Both the position numbers and the translations under genes were made by a program. From Streptomyces sp. NBC_00353 (GTDB lineage: Bacteria; Actinomycetota; Actinomycetes; Streptomycetales; Streptomycetaceae), in NCBI RefSeq assembly GCF_036108815.1, contig NZ_CP107985.1, forward strand, positions 3,472,001-3,536,000: a stretch of 64,000 nt of DNA, given 5' to 3'. Positions 28,501-36,553 of this stretch are shown piece by piece. Each line of letters begins with the position of its first letter. The first letter of the stretch is position 1. The notes under the pieces were generated by a model that was not told the DNA's origin, made no database searches, and saw nothing but the letters and a program-made list of their open reading frames with translations.

Positions 28501-28648
28501 GTGCGTCAGTCAACTTGCGTACAACCGGCGCCTCGATCGTCGAGGACGCCGAACGGACGAATTCACCGAGTTCTTGGAGCTTGGCCATGACGACCTTGCT
28601 CTCGACGCCGAACTCCTTGGCGAGTTCGTATACCCGGACCTTAGCCAC
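25541..28648 (-). CDS. infB: Translation initiation factor IF-2
   Basis: GTPase that places fMet-tRNA on the 30S subunit and promotes subunit joining. The 1035-residue product has a short N-terminal subdomain (VRVYELAKEFGVESK), then about 380 residues of Ala/Pro/Gly/Arg low-complexity sequence, and a conserved C-terminal half. The G domain contains GHVDHGKT near residue 535, DTPGHEAF and NKID. The Gly-rich segment between about 27450 and 28150 is repetitive at the DNA level. The start is GTG with AAAAGGAGCG upstream. It sits between ylxR and the DUF503 gene in the standard nusA-infB cluster. Confidence 0.97.
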   Translation of the reverse strand: MAKVRVYELAKEFGVESKVVMAKLQELGEFVRSASSTIEAPVVRKLTDALQGPGGNAGKSAAKPGAPRKAAPVKPAAPSPAAAARPAAPKPGAPAPKPAAAEAPGSTPSAAAPSAPSAGPRPGPKPAPKPAPVTPVPAAEFSAPAPAQPAAPQQAPRPAGATPGPRPARPAPAGGQRDGGRGGERDGGRGGDRPARPAGQGAPRPGGSRPAGPRPGNNPFTSGGSTGMARPQAPRPGGAPRPGGGQERPGASRPQGGPGGAPRPQGQGGARPTPGGMPRPQAPRPGGAPGGNRPNPGMMPQRPAAGPRPGGGPGGGRGPGGGAGRPGGGGGGAGRPGGGFAGRPAGPGGGGGGFAGRPGGGGGGGGAGRPGGGGGFGGRPGFGGRPGGPGGRGGTQGAFGRPGGPARRGRKSKRQRRQEYEAMQAPSVGGVMLPRGNGQAVRLSRGASLTDFAEKINANPASLVAVMMNLGEMVTATQSVSDETLKLLADEMNYILEIVSPEEEDRELLESFDIEFGEDEGGEEALVSRPPVVTVMGHVDHGKTRLLDAIRKTNVVAGEAGGITQHIGAYQVSSEVNGEDRRITFIDTPGHEAFTAMRARGAKSTDIAILVVAANDGVMPQTIEALNHAKAADVPIVVAVNKIDVEGADPTKVRGQLTEFGLVAEEYGGDTMFVDISAKQGLNIEALLEAVVLTADASLDLRANPEQDAQGIAIESHLDRGRGAVATVLVQRGTLRVGDTMVVGDAYGRVRAMLDDKGENVEEAGPSTPVLVLGLTNVPGAGDNFLVVDEDRTARQIAEKRAARERNANFARKGVRFSLENLDEALKAGLVQELNLIIKGDASGSVEALESSLLQLDVGDEVDIRVLHRGVGAVTESDIDLATGSDAIVIGFNVRAAGRAQQMAEREGVDVRYYSVIYQAIEEIEAALKGMLKPEYEEVELGTAEIREIFRSSKLGNIAGVLVRSGEVKRNTKARLLRDGKVIAENLNISGLRRFKDDVTEIREGFEGGINLGNFNDIKIDDVIATYEMREKPRG

Positions 28649-28797
28649 TTCGCTCCTTTTAGGTCCGGGTTACCGCCGGACCGTCGCTACTTCATGGGCG
28701 TACTCATCGCGTACTCATCGAGTGCTCATCGCAATCTCGACCTACTTCCAACTCGCGAGGTACCTGACCGCACGGGGTCCCGTGCCGTTCTCGTTTC

Positions 28798-29076
28798 TTA
28801 CGGTGTCACCCGCTCGACGTACCGCTGCACTTCCGCGGAATCGAGCGGCCCCTTGGCCTTGAAGGCCCGGGGGAATGCCCGGCGGCGAACCGCCAGGTCC
28901 AGACAGACAGTGACGGGGTGCACATATGCACCCCGGCCGGGCAGCGTACCGCGAGGATCGGGGACGCATGCATCCTCGTCCACCGCGATGCGCAGCAGCT
29001 CGCTCTTGGCCGCTCGCTCCCGGCATCCCACACAGGTTCGCTCAGGGCAAGCGCGGGCGTGCGTCCGGCCAGACAC
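28798..29076 (-). CDS. ylxR: YlxR (DUF448) RNA-binding protein
   Basis: A 92-residue basic protein of the YlxR family, found between nusA and infB in many bacteria and described as nucleic-acid binding. The conserved RTCVGCRERAAKSELLRIA near the N-terminus and GRGAYVHP in the middle are diagnostic. The frame begins with GTG at 29076. A 222-bp gap with a hairpin lies between nusA and this gene, and a 149-bp gap precedes infB. Confidence 0.92.
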   Translation of the reverse strand: MSGRTHARACPERTCVGCRERAAKSELLRIAVDEDACVPDPRGTLPGRGAYVHPVTVCLDLAVRRRAFPRAFKAKGPLDSAEVQRYVERVTP

Positions 29077-29251
29077 GGTTAAGTCTACCTCCCCGCACCG
29101 ACCTCACCCCTTTGGGGCAAAAATCGAACGGATGTTGTCGTGTTCTCAGCGGCATGAAGCGTGGGTCTATTCCCCCGGGACCCATGTCGGCCCCGTGCTC
29201 CTGACCGTTTCGGGTCCATTTCCCGGACCGGACGGGTCCACCGTCCGGACG

Positions 29252-29280
29252 GGCGCCGGTCCACTCCTCGGACCGGCGCC
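29252..29280 (-). terminator. Hairpin between nusA and ylxR
   Basis: An 11-bp perfect stem (GGCGCCGGTCC with its complement) and a 7-base loop lie just after the nusA stop. NusA itself affects termination, so this could be an autoregulatory attenuator; that is inference. Confidence 0.55.
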
Positions 29281-29298
29281 GGCCGATTCCGTACCGGA

Positions 29299-30339
29299 TC
29301 AGAGCCGGTCGGACCGCTCGCGGGCGCGCTCGGCCCGCTCCCGGTCGGCGATGTCCCGCTCGGCGTCGGTCTCGGTGTCCGGGCGGATGTCGATACGCCA
29401 GCCGGTGAGGCGGGCGGCGAGGCGGGCGTTCTGCCCCTCCTTGCCGATCGCCAGGGACAGCTGGTAGTCGGGGACGGTGACCCGGGCGGACCGTGCCCCG
29501 AGGTCCACGACCTCGACCTTGCTCACCCGGGCGGGCGACAGCGCGTTGGCGACCATCTCTGCCGGGTCGTCCGACCAGTCCACGATGTCGATCTTCTCGC
29601 CGTGCAGTTCGGCCATGACATTGCGGACACGGCCACCCATCGGGCCGATGCAGGCACCCTTGGCGTTCAGGCCCGAGCGGGTCGAGCGAACCGCGATCTT
29701 GGTGCGGTGGCCTGCCTCGCGGGCGATCGCGCAGATCTCGACGGAACCGTCGGCGATCTCCGGGACCTCCAGCGCGAAGAGCTTCTTGACCAGGCTGGGG
29801 TGGGTCCGGGACAGGGTCACGGACGGACCGCGCACACCCTTGGCGACCCGTACGACATACGAACGAAGCCGCAGACCGTGCGTGTACTCCTCGCCCGGCA
29901 CCTGCTCCTGCACCGGCAGGATCGCTTCCAGCTTGCCGATGTCGACCAGGACGTTCTTCGGGTCCTTGCCCTGCTGGACGACGCCGGTGACGACATCGCC
30001 CTCGTGGCCCGCGTACTCGCCGAACGTCTTGTCGTCCTCGGCGTCACGCAGCCGCTGCAGGATGACCTGCTTGGCGGTCGTCGCGGCGATCCGGCCGAAG
30101 CCGGACGGGGTGTCGTCGAACTCCTTGGGCTCCTGGCCCTCTTCGAGGTCGGCCGGGTCCTCCTTCGCCCACACCGTCACATGGCCACGCTCGTTGAGCT
30201 CCACACGCGCGCGGCGGTAGCTCCCGTCGGTGCGGTGGTAGGCGATGAGGAGGGCCGACTCGATCGCCTCGACGAGCACGTCGAAGGGGATCTCCTTGTC
30301 CTGTGCCAAGCCCTTCAAGAGCTTCACATCGATGTCCAC
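29299..30339 (-). CDS. nusA: Transcription termination/antitermination protein NusA
   Basis: RNA polymerase-associated factor of 346 residues. It has the N-terminal polymerase-binding domain (DIDVKLLKGLAQDKEIPFD), then S1 and two KH domains, including GACIGPMGGRVRNVMAELHG and IGKEGQNARLAARLTGW. It lacks the C-terminal acidic repeats of E. coli NusA, as is usual in actinobacteria. The start is GTG with AGAGGAGG upstream. It begins two bases after the rimP stop, so the two genes are co-transcribed. Confidence 0.96.
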   Translation of the reverse strand: MDIDVKLLKGLAQDKEIPFDVLVEAIESALLIAYHRTDGSYRRARVELNERGHVTVWAKEDPADLEEGQEPKEFDDTPSGFGRIAATTAKQVILQRLRDAEDDKTFGEYAGHEGDVVTGVVQQGKDPKNVLVDIGKLEAILPVQEQVPGEEYTHGLRLRSYVVRVAKGVRGPSVTLSRTHPSLVKKLFALEVPEIADGSVEICAIAREAGHRTKIAVRSTRSGLNAKGACIGPMGGRVRNVMAELHGEKIDIVDWSDDPAEMVANALSPARVSKVEVVDLGARSARVTVPDYQLSLAIGKEGQNARLAARLTGWRIDIRPDTETDAERDIADRERAERARERSDRL

Positions 30340-30341
30340 GG

Positions 30342-30848
30342 CTACGCCTCCTCTTCCTTCTTGTCCTTGCGGTTGAATTCGATCTCCACGCGCGCCTTGG
30401 CGATCTCGTCGAAGGCGACCCGGCGGGAGGTGGGCCTGCGGCCCTTGACGCCAGGCACCTCGAGGTCCAGTCCGTCGTCGTCGACCGCGATGATGCGGGC
30501 CACCAGTTCGCCGGCGGCTCCCTCGGCGGTCAGCTGCAACTTGACCAGGCGGCCGGTGGCGCGTACGTAGTGGCGGTGCTCCGTCAGCGGACGGTCGGCA
30601 CCGGGAGAGCTCACTTCGAGGACGTACTCGTCCTCGCCCATCGCGTCGGTCTCGTCGAGCTTCTCGGAGATCGCGCGGCTCAGCTCGGCGCAGGCGTCGA
30701 GCTCCACGCCCTCGTCCGAATCCACGATGATGCGCAGCACACGGCGGCGGCCGGCCCGGGACACCTCGATCTCCTCGAGATCCAGCTCCTTGGCGCTGAC
30801 GAGCGGTTCGAGCAGCCCGCGCAGCCTCTCGCTCTGGGTGGTGCTCAT
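30342..30848 (-). CDS. rimP: Ribosome maturation factor RimP
   Basis: Needed for maturation of the 30S subunit. The 168-residue protein has the two-domain RimP pattern: LRIIVDSDEGVELDACAELSRA, then YVLEVSSPGADRPLTEHRHY. The acidic-lysine tail is typical of Streptomyces. The ATG is at 30846-30848. It is first in the rimP-nusA-ylxR-infB transcription unit and is divergent from the lipoprotein gene at 31026, with 177 bp between. Confidence 0.95.
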   Translation of the reverse strand: MSTTQSERLRGLLEPLVSAKELDLEEIEVSRAGRRRVLRIIVDSDEGVELDACAELSRAISEKLDETDAMGEDEYVLEVSSPGADRPLTEHRHYVRATGRLVKLQLTAEGAAGELVARIIAVDDDGLDLEVPGVKGRRPTSRRVAFDEIAKARVEIEFNRKDKKEEEA

Positions 30849-31025
30849 CCGGGTGACTCCTCGGCCGCGTGTGCTGTTGTGTGGTTCGTCGCGTGTCAGG
30901 TCAAAGGGTATCCGGTCCCGAGGGGTGTTGCCGTCCGCCGACCGCTCAGCCGCGGGTACGCTCGCCTGCGGTGATCACTTCAGGACAGAACCTGTCAGGA
31001 CAGATCGACACCCGAAGGAGAACAG

Positions 31026-31535
31026 GTGCGGCGCACGGGGACGACGCGCAGGGGTGCGCTCACCGCGACGGGGGCGATCGCCCTGGGGGCGGCGCTGGCC
31101 GGCTGCGGGGACGGCGGCGGCAGGGAGGACACCACGATTGCCGACGCGCAGGCCGCTGCGGCCCAGGTGGAGAAGACCTTGCGGATGACGGCCGCCACGA
31201 CGAGCCGGAACCTGCTCGTCCAGTACGACCAGGTCGTCAAGGCGCATCCGAAGACCGAGGCCGGACTCACACCGCTGCGGGACGCCGTACGGGCACACAC
31301 GACGGCGCTGGCGCAGGGCGAAGGCGGGGCGCTCGCCCTCTCGCGCCCGCCCGCCGCCGATGCGAAGGCCGCCGTCAAAGAACTGGCCGCGGCGGAGCGC
31401 CGTACCGCCGACGCCCATACGGCGACGCTCCTCAAGGCCCCTCCGGAGCTGGCCCGGCTGCTGGCGTCGATCGCCGCGGCGGGCGCCGCCCATGCCTACC
31501 TGCTGACCGAGCTGGCCAAGGAGACCTCGTCATGA
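31026..31535 (+). CDS. Putative lipoprotein with twin-Arg signal
   Basis: A 169-residue exported protein of unknown function. The signal peptide has TRRGALTATGAIALGAALAGC: an RR pair before the hydrophobic core suggests the Tat route, and LAGC gives the lipid-attached Cys27. The mature part is all-helical and Ala-rich. The GTG start has GAAGGAGAACAG just upstream. The stop overlaps the next ATG (ATGA), coupling it to a ferritin-like protein gene. The pair may act together on the outer face of the membrane, but the partner has no signal peptide. Confidence 0.8.
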   Translation: MRRTGTTRRGALTATGAIALGAALAGCGDGGGREDTTIADAQAAAAQVEKTLRMTAATTSRNLLVQYDQVVKAHPKTEAGLTPLRDAVRAHTTALAQGEGGALALSRPPAADAKAAVKELAAAERRTADAHTATLLKAPPELARLLASIAAAGAAHAYLLTELAKETSS

Positions 31536-32041
31536 GCGCGCAGACGCTGCAGGCGGCGCAGGCATCGCTGGCCGCCGAACATGCGGCGGTGTACGGGTAC
31601 GGGGTGGTCGGCGGCCGGGTCTCCGACGGCCGCCGGGCGGAGGCCACGGCGGCTTACCACGCGCACCGGGCCCGGCGCGACGCGCTGGTGCGGACCGTGC
31701 AGGACCTGGGCGGTGAACCGGTCGCCGCGGATTCCGCGTACGCTCTGCCGTTCGCGGTGCCGGACTCGGCGGCGGCGGTGAAGCTCGCCGCACTGCTGGA
31801 GGACCGGATCGCGGACGTCTACTCCGATCTCGTACGGGCTGCCGGAGGGCCGCTCAGGCGAGCGGCGGCGGATGCGCTGCGGGAGGCCGCGGTGCGTGCG
31901 GTCCGCTGGCGGGGCAGCGGCGTAGCCTTTCCCGGGCTTGCCGAGCGGTCCGCCGACGGAACCACCGGGACGCACCGGCCGACCGGGACCGATGCGACGG
32001 CAGGGACCACTGCGAAGGCCGGGGCAGGTCCGACGCACTGA
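31532..32041 (+). CDS. Ferritin-like (DUF4439-type) protein
   Basis: A 169-residue, mostly helical protein. It opens with LQAAQASLAAEHAAVYGYG and continues with HRARRDALVRTV, the Glu/His spacing of ferritin-like four-helix bundles of the DUF4439 type. Metal binding is possible but the complete ligand set cannot be confirmed by eye. The last ~35 residues are Thr/Gly-rich and disordered. The ATG overlaps the lipoprotein stop. The frame is open far upstream, but only this start gives the bundle its natural beginning. Confidence 0.72.
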   Translation: MSAQTLQAAQASLAAEHAAVYGYGVVGGRVSDGRRAEATAAYHAHRARRDALVRTVQDLGGEPVAADSAYALPFAVPDSAAAVKLAALLEDRIADVYSDLVRAAGGPLRRAAADALREAAVRAVRWRGSGVAFPGLAERSADGTTGTHRPTGTDATAGTTAKAGAGPTH

Positions 32042-32070
32042 AGAAGGCTCTGAAAGGGAACACAGCACGT

Positions 32071-32976
32071 ATGGGTTTTGAACCGCCGCAGCGTCTGGTG
32101 CGAGCGCTCGGCGAGGTGTACGGGGAACCGGCCGCCGCCGACTGGCTCGCGCGACTTCCCGCACTGACCGCCGAGGCGCTGTCCGCGAACGGGCCGGAGC
32201 TGACCGTGGAGCGGGTGGCCGCGCCCGGTGGGCGCAGCAGCCTGGTTCTGCTGGTGCGGCGCTCCGACGGCACCCCGGCGGCACTGAAGATCGCTCCGTC
32301 CGGGGCCGCACCCGAGCTGGAAAGGGCGGCGCTGGCGCACTGGAACGGCTGGGGTGCGGTGCAGCTCGTCGGCGCCGATGGCGGCGCGCTGCTGCTGGAG
32401 CGGCTGCATCCCGAGGTGTCGCTGCGTTCGCTGCCGGAGGCGAAGGCGCTGCTGGAGGCGGCGGGGACGGTGCGGCGGCTGTGGGTCGAGCCGCCCGCCG
32501 GACACTCCTTCGAGACCGTCGAGGAGCGGACGGGCCGGCAAACGGAACCGATGCGGGCTGCCGCGAAGGCCGACCCGATGCTGGAACCGCTGGTCTCCGC
32601 GGCCCTGGCGGCTCGCGAGGAGCTCGTCGCCCACTCCCCCGAAGTCCTGCTGCTGCACGGCAACTTCCGCCAGAGCAAGGTGCTGGCGGGCGAACGGGCG
32701 CCCTGGCTGACGGTCGGGCCGGAGCCGCTGGTCGGCGAGCGCGCCTACGACCTGGCGCGACTGGTACGTGACCGGGTGGAGGACCTGATCGCGTCCCCCG
32801 GCGGGGCGGCGACCGCCCGTCGCCGGGTCAACAAGCTCGCGGATTCGCTGGATGTGGACCGGGAGAGGCTCCATGGCTGGACGCTGTTCCGTGCGGTGGA
32901 GTCGGGCACCCGCGCGCTGGCGGTCGGCCGTCGTCGGGAAGGCGAGCTGACCCTGGAGTTCGCGGACTGGCTGTAG
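32071..32976 (+). CDS. Aminoglycoside-kinase-fold protein, degraded active site
   Basis: A 301-residue protein of the APH(6)/hydroxyurea-type phosphotransferase family. The N-lobe (PAALKIAPSGAAPELERAAL) and hinge (GALLLERLHP) match streptomycin-6-kinase-like proteins. The catalytic loop is HGNFRQSKVL where HGDxxxxNVL is expected: the base Asp is Asn and the metal-binding Asn is Lys. The second metal site reads LTVGPEPLVGERAYDLA where IDPxPLVGDxAYDLA is usual, so the Asp is Gly. Phosphotransfer is therefore unlikely and a scaffold or regulatory role is possible. It lies 29 bases after the ferritin-like gene and converges on proS across a strong terminator. Confidence 0.78.
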   Translation: MGFEPPQRLVRALGEVYGEPAAADWLARLPALTAEALSANGPELTVERVAAPGGRSSLVLLVRRSDGTPAALKIAPSGAAPELERAALAHWNGWGAVQLVGADGGALLLERLHPEVSLRSLPEAKALLEAAGTVRRLWVEPPAGHSFETVEERTGRQTEPMRAAAKADPMLEPLVSAALAAREELVAHSPEVLLLHGNFRQSKVLAGERAPWLTVGPEPLVGERAYDLARLVRDRVEDLIASPGGAATARRRVNKLADSLDVDRERLHGWTLFRAVESGTRALAVGRRREGELTLEFADWL

Positions 32977-33009
32977 CCGTCACGGCGGAGCCGCCCTGTC
33001 ACGAACGGG

Positions 33010-33048
33010 CGAGGGCCCCCGCGCTGTCGGACAGCGCGGGGGCCCTCG
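33010..33048. terminator. Bidirectional terminator before proS
   Basis: A perfect 18-bp GC-rich stem with a 3-base CGG loop lies between the convergent kinase-fold and proS genes. Confidence 0.9.
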
Positions 33049-33064
33049 TCGGTCTGAGCGGAGG

Positions 33065-34765
33065 TCAGCCCTGCACGGTGAGACGGGCGATCGCCTCGTC
33101 GACCGTGAGCTCCTCGCGCTCGCCCGTACGGCGGTCCTTGAGCTCGAGGACGCCCTCGGCCGAACGGCGGCCCGCGACCAGGATCTTCGGCACACCGATC
33201 AGCTCGGCATCGGTGAACTTCACACCGGGCGAGACACCGGCGCGGTCGTCGACCAGCACCCGGACGCCCGCGGCGCCGAGCTTCTCGGCGACATCGAGGG
33301 CCAGCTCGGTCTGCAGCGCCTTGCCCGCGGCGACGAGGTGGACGTCGGCCGGGGCGATCTCACGCGGCCAGCACAGGCCCTGCTCGTCGGCGGTCTGCTC
33401 GGCGAGTGCGGCGACCGCACGGGAGACGCCGATGCCGTACGAGCCCATGGTGACGCGGACGGGCTTGCCGTTCTGGCCGAGCACATCGAGCTGGAAGGCG
33501 TCCGCGAACTTGCGGCCCAGCTGGAAGATGTGGCCGATCTCGATGGCACGGTCCAGCTTGAGGCCGGCGCCGCACTTGGGACACGGGTCGCCCGCCTCGA
33601 CGACAACGACGTCGAGGTAGTCGTCGACCTCGAAGTCGCGGCCGCAGACGACGTTCTTGGCGTGGGTGTCGGGCTTGTTGGCGCCGGTGACCCAGGCGGT
33701 GCCGGGGGCGATGCGCGGGTCGGCGATGTAGCGGACCTTCTCCAGGCCCTGCGGGCCGACGTAGCCGCGTACCAGGTCGGTACGGCCCACGAAGTCCTCA
33801 CCGGTGACCAGCTCGACGACGGCCGGGGCCAGGTGCTCGCCGAGCTTGCCGAGGTCGACCTCGCGGTCGCCGGGGACGCCCACGGCCACGATCTCGCCGT
33901 CGACCTTGACCAGAAGGTTCTTCAGCGTCGCGGAGGCCGGGATCCCGAGGTGGGCGGCGAGCGTCTCGATGGTCGGGGTGTCCGGGGTGTCCAGCTCCTC
34001 GACAGGGCCGTGCGCCGAGCCGTCCACGGGGGTGGCCTTGAAGGTCACAGCCTCCGTGTTGGCCGCGTAGTCGCAGGCGGGGCAGTCGACGAAGGTGTCC
34101 TCGCCGGCCGGGGCGGGCGCCAGGAACTCCTCGGACGCCGAGCCGCCCATCGCGCCGGAGACCGCGGAGACGATGCGGTGGTCGAGGCCGAGCCGCTCGA
34201 AGATGCGGATGTAGGCGGCGCGGTGCAGCTGGTAGGCCTCGATGAGGCCCTCGTCGGTGGTGTCGAAGGAGTACGAGTCCTTCATCTGGAACTCGCGGCC
34301 GCGCAGCACACCGGCGCGGGGGCGGGCCTCGTCGCGGTACTTGGTCTGGATCTGGTACAGGATCACGGGCAGGTCCTTGTAGGACGTGATCTGATCCTTG
34401 ACGACCTGGGTGAAGATCTCTTCGTGGGTGGGGCCGAGGAGGTACTCGGCGCCCTTGCGGTCCTTGAGCCTGAAGAGCAGGTCGCCGTACTCGTCGTAGC
34501 GGCCGCTCGCGTCGTACGACTCCTTGGGGAGCAACGCCGGCAGCAGGACCTCCTGGCCGCCGATGGCGTCCATCTCCTCGCGCACGACGCGCGTGATGTT
34601 CTCCAGGACCTTCTTGCCCAGGGGCAGCCAGGTCCAGATTCCGGCGGCGGTGCGGCGTACGTAACCGGCCCGGACGAGCAGCTTGTGGTTGAGCGTCTCG
34701 GCGTCCGCCGGGTCGTCGCGCAGTGTCTTGATCATCAATCGGGACATGCGCTGGACCTGGGCCAT
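33065..34765 (-). CDS. proS: Prolyl-tRNA synthetase
   Basis: Class II synthetase charging tRNA-Pro, 566 residues, bacterial type. Motif 2 and neighbours are visible (LFRLKDRKGAEYLLGPTHEE, YRDEARPRAGVLRGREFQMKD). Between motifs 2 and 3 lies the ~180-residue YbaK-like editing insertion with the zinc-like CxxC pairs in VDCPACDYAA and DPCPKCGAG. Motif 3 (MGSYGIGVSRAVAA) and an anticodon-binding domain follow. The ATG has AGGAG upstream. It lies 80 bp downstream of the GNAT gene in the same direction. Confidence 0.96.
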   Translation of the reverse strand: MAQVQRMSRLMIKTLRDDPADAETLNHKLLVRAGYVRRTAAGIWTWLPLGKKVLENITRVVREEMDAIGGQEVLLPALLPKESYDASGRYDEYGDLLFRLKDRKGAEYLLGPTHEEIFTQVVKDQITSYKDLPVILYQIQTKYRDEARPRAGVLRGREFQMKDSYSFDTTDEGLIEAYQLHRAAYIRIFERLGLDHRIVSAVSGAMGGSASEEFLAPAPAGEDTFVDCPACDYAANTEAVTFKATPVDGSAHGPVEELDTPDTPTIETLAAHLGIPASATLKNLLVKVDGEIVAVGVPGDREVDLGKLGEHLAPAVVELVTGEDFVGRTDLVRGYVGPQGLEKVRYIADPRIAPGTAWVTGANKPDTHAKNVVCGRDFEVDDYLDVVVVEAGDPCPKCGAGLKLDRAIEIGHIFQLGRKFADAFQLDVLGQNGKPVRVTMGSYGIGVSRAVAALAEQTADEQGLCWPREIAPADVHLVAAGKALQTELALDVAEKLGAAGVRVLVDDRAGVSPGVKFTDAELIGVPKILVAGRRSAEGVLELKDRRTGEREELTVDEAIARLTVQG

Positions 34766-34844
34766 GATGAACTCCTGCTCGGAAGGGTGATGTGCAGGAG
34801 GTTAGCCGGGTGGTACGGGCGGGCGGAAATCGATTGACCCGGTC

Positions 34845-35414
34845 CTAGGCCCGGCGGCGCAGCGGAAGAGGCGCTCCCATCACCGCGTACGGCTTGGGAG
34901 CGCTGGGAAACAGCACGTGTCGGGCCAGGTCCCGATAGCCGAGCGTGCGATACAGACCACGCGCCGGGCTCTCCGTGTCGATGGCGGAGAGGATGGAACG
35001 GGGCTGGTCGACGGCGTCCGTGATGGTGGTGATCAGCGAGCGGCCGATGCCCTGGTTCTGGAACTCCGGGTGGACGTGCAGTTCGGTGATCACGAACGAG
35101 TCGTCGAGCCAGTCCTCGGAGCCGGTGGCGCGCAGATAGGGCTCGACGACGGTGGACCACCAGTGGCCGCGCTCGTTCGGCATGCCGTACACGAACCCGA
35201 TGAGCCGGCCGGTCGCGGTGGTGGCTCCGAGGGCGCGGGCACACGGGTGCTCCAGGTGTCTGAGGACGATGTGCCGACGTACGTCGACCTCGTTCCGCCC
35301 GAGGCCGAAGGCGACCGCCTGCACGGCAAGCGCCTCGTCCACGCGTGCGGCGAGATCGATCGGCCCGACCAGGACACTCGGAGTGTGGGCACCGCCCCCG
35401 GAAACTGCTGCCAT
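34845..35414 (-). CDS. GNAT-family N-acetyltransferase
   Basis: Acetyl-CoA-dependent acyltransferase of 189 residues; the acceptor is unknown. The cofactor loop QNQGIGRSLITTITD (motif A, Q/RxxGxG/A) and the preceding strand FVITELHVHPEF are clear. The C-terminal ALYRTLGY-like segment (GLYRTLGYRDLARH) is motif B. The ATG at 35412-35414 is used. It may share a promoter with proS. Confidence 0.85.
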   Translation of the reverse strand: MAAVSGGGAHTPSVLVGPIDLAARVDEALAVQAVAFGLGRNEVDVRRHIVLRHLEHPCARALGATTATGRLIGFVYGMPNERGHWWSTVVEPYLRATGSEDWLDDSFVITELHVHPEFQNQGIGRSLITTITDAVDQPRSILSAIDTESPARGLYRTLGYRDLARHVLFPSAPKPYAVMGAPLPLRRRA

Positions 35415-35533
35415 GCGCCGAACCCTACTGTCCGCGCCGGGCTGCGGGATACGTGCCCGGGGCGGCCGGATGACCTTCGGACGGGCCTGAACGGTGCGTG
35501 GGGACCCGCCCGGAGCGGCTCCTTCCGGCGAGG

Positions 35534-36379
35534 TCAGAAGAGCACACTCATGAACGCGCCGACCTCACGGAAGCCCACCCGGGTGTAGGCCTTGCGGGCC
35601 GCGGTGTTGTAGTCGTTCACATACAGGCTGACGACCGGTGCGACGTCGGCGAGTGCGTAGCGCAGGACCGCCGCCATGCCGGTCTCGGACAAGCCGCGGC
35701 CGCGGTGTTCGGGGGCGACCCAGACACCCTGGACCTGGCAGGCCTGCGGGGTGGCCGCGCCGATCTCCGCCTTGAATACGACCTTGCCGTCCTCGATACG
35801 GGCGAAGGAGCGGCCGGCGCCGATGAGCTCGGCGACGCGTGCCTGGTAGAGGAGTCCGCCGTCACCGGCCATCGGAGAGATGCCCACTTCCTCGGTGAAC
35901 ATCGCGACGCAGGCCGGCATCAGGACGTCTATCTCGTCCTTGCGGATGCGACGTACGAGAGGGTCGGGTGTCACTTCGGCGGCGGGGCTCTCGGTGACCA
36001 TGAGCGGCTGGTTGGCCCTGACCTCTCGGGCGGGGCCCCAGCCGGGTTCGAGGAGCCGCCACAGCTGTGCGGTCGCTTCGGCGGGACCGACGATGGAGGA
36101 GCAGCGGCGACCCGCCCGGCGGGCCCGGTCGGCGAAGGCCCTGATGGCCTCGGGGGTGGCGCAGATGGGGACGAGATTGGCGCCGGAGTAGCAGAGCGAC
36201 CGCAGTCGGCCGTCGGCGTACCAGCCCCACATTTCGCCGCCGAGGCGCCATGGGTCGAGTCCTGCGATCTGAACCCGGGACGTCACAAAAGCGTTGGCGA
36301 CGGGCTCGCTCTCCAGGATGGCGAGCGCTGCGCCGAGGTCGCTGGGTTCGAGGACCCGGGTGGTGGTCTGCGTCAACAC
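35534..36379 (-). CDS. DUF4081-GNAT acetyltransferase
   Basis: A 281-residue protein with two halves. The N-terminal region (residues 1-125) resembles the DUF4081 domain often fused to GNAT proteins in actinobacteria. The C-terminal GNAT domain has QVQGVWVAPEHRGRGLSETG, including the RGRGLS acetyl-CoA loop, and VSLYVNDYNTAARKAYTRVG. The start is a GTG at 36379. It follows ispG after a terminator, an arrangement I recall as conserved in streptomycetes. The substrate is unknown. Confidence 0.85.
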   Translation of the reverse strand: MLTQTTTRVLEPSDLGAALAILESEPVANAFVTSRVQIAGLDPWRLGGEMWGWYADGRLRSLCYSGANLVPICATPEAIRAFADRARRAGRRCSSIVGPAEATAQLWRLLEPGWGPAREVRANQPLMVTESPAAEVTPDPLVRRIRKDEIDVLMPACVAMFTEEVGISPMAGDGGLLYQARVAELIGAGRSFARIEDGKVVFKAEIGAATPQACQVQGVWVAPEHRGRGLSETGMAAVLRYALADVAPVVSLYVNDYNTAARKAYTRVGFREVGAFMSVLF

Positions 36380-36490
36380 GAGGGGGCCTCACCATGCGGT
36401 CTGCTGATTTCCGCACTGTACCCAAAGAGGCTGGGAGACGCCGCCCCATGGCTGTCACCGGTATCTTCGGCCCACCGTGAGGTCTCTCAC

Positions 36491-36535
36491 GACGGTGCCC
36501 CGCCGGGCGGTTCGTTCGCCGGGCGGGGCACCGTC
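36491..36535 (-). terminator. Terminator downstream of ispG
   Basis: A 14-bp stem (36491-36504 with 36522-36535) and a 17-base loop lie just after the ispG stop on its coding strand. Confidence 0.8.
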
Positions 36536-36553
36536 ATGAAGTGGGGATCGACC

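Noticed and set aside
25388..29467. 1359-codon open frame antisense to infB and ylxR
   Set aside because: A shadow of infB. Its Thr/Gly/Ala repeats come from the complement of the IF-2 low-complexity region.
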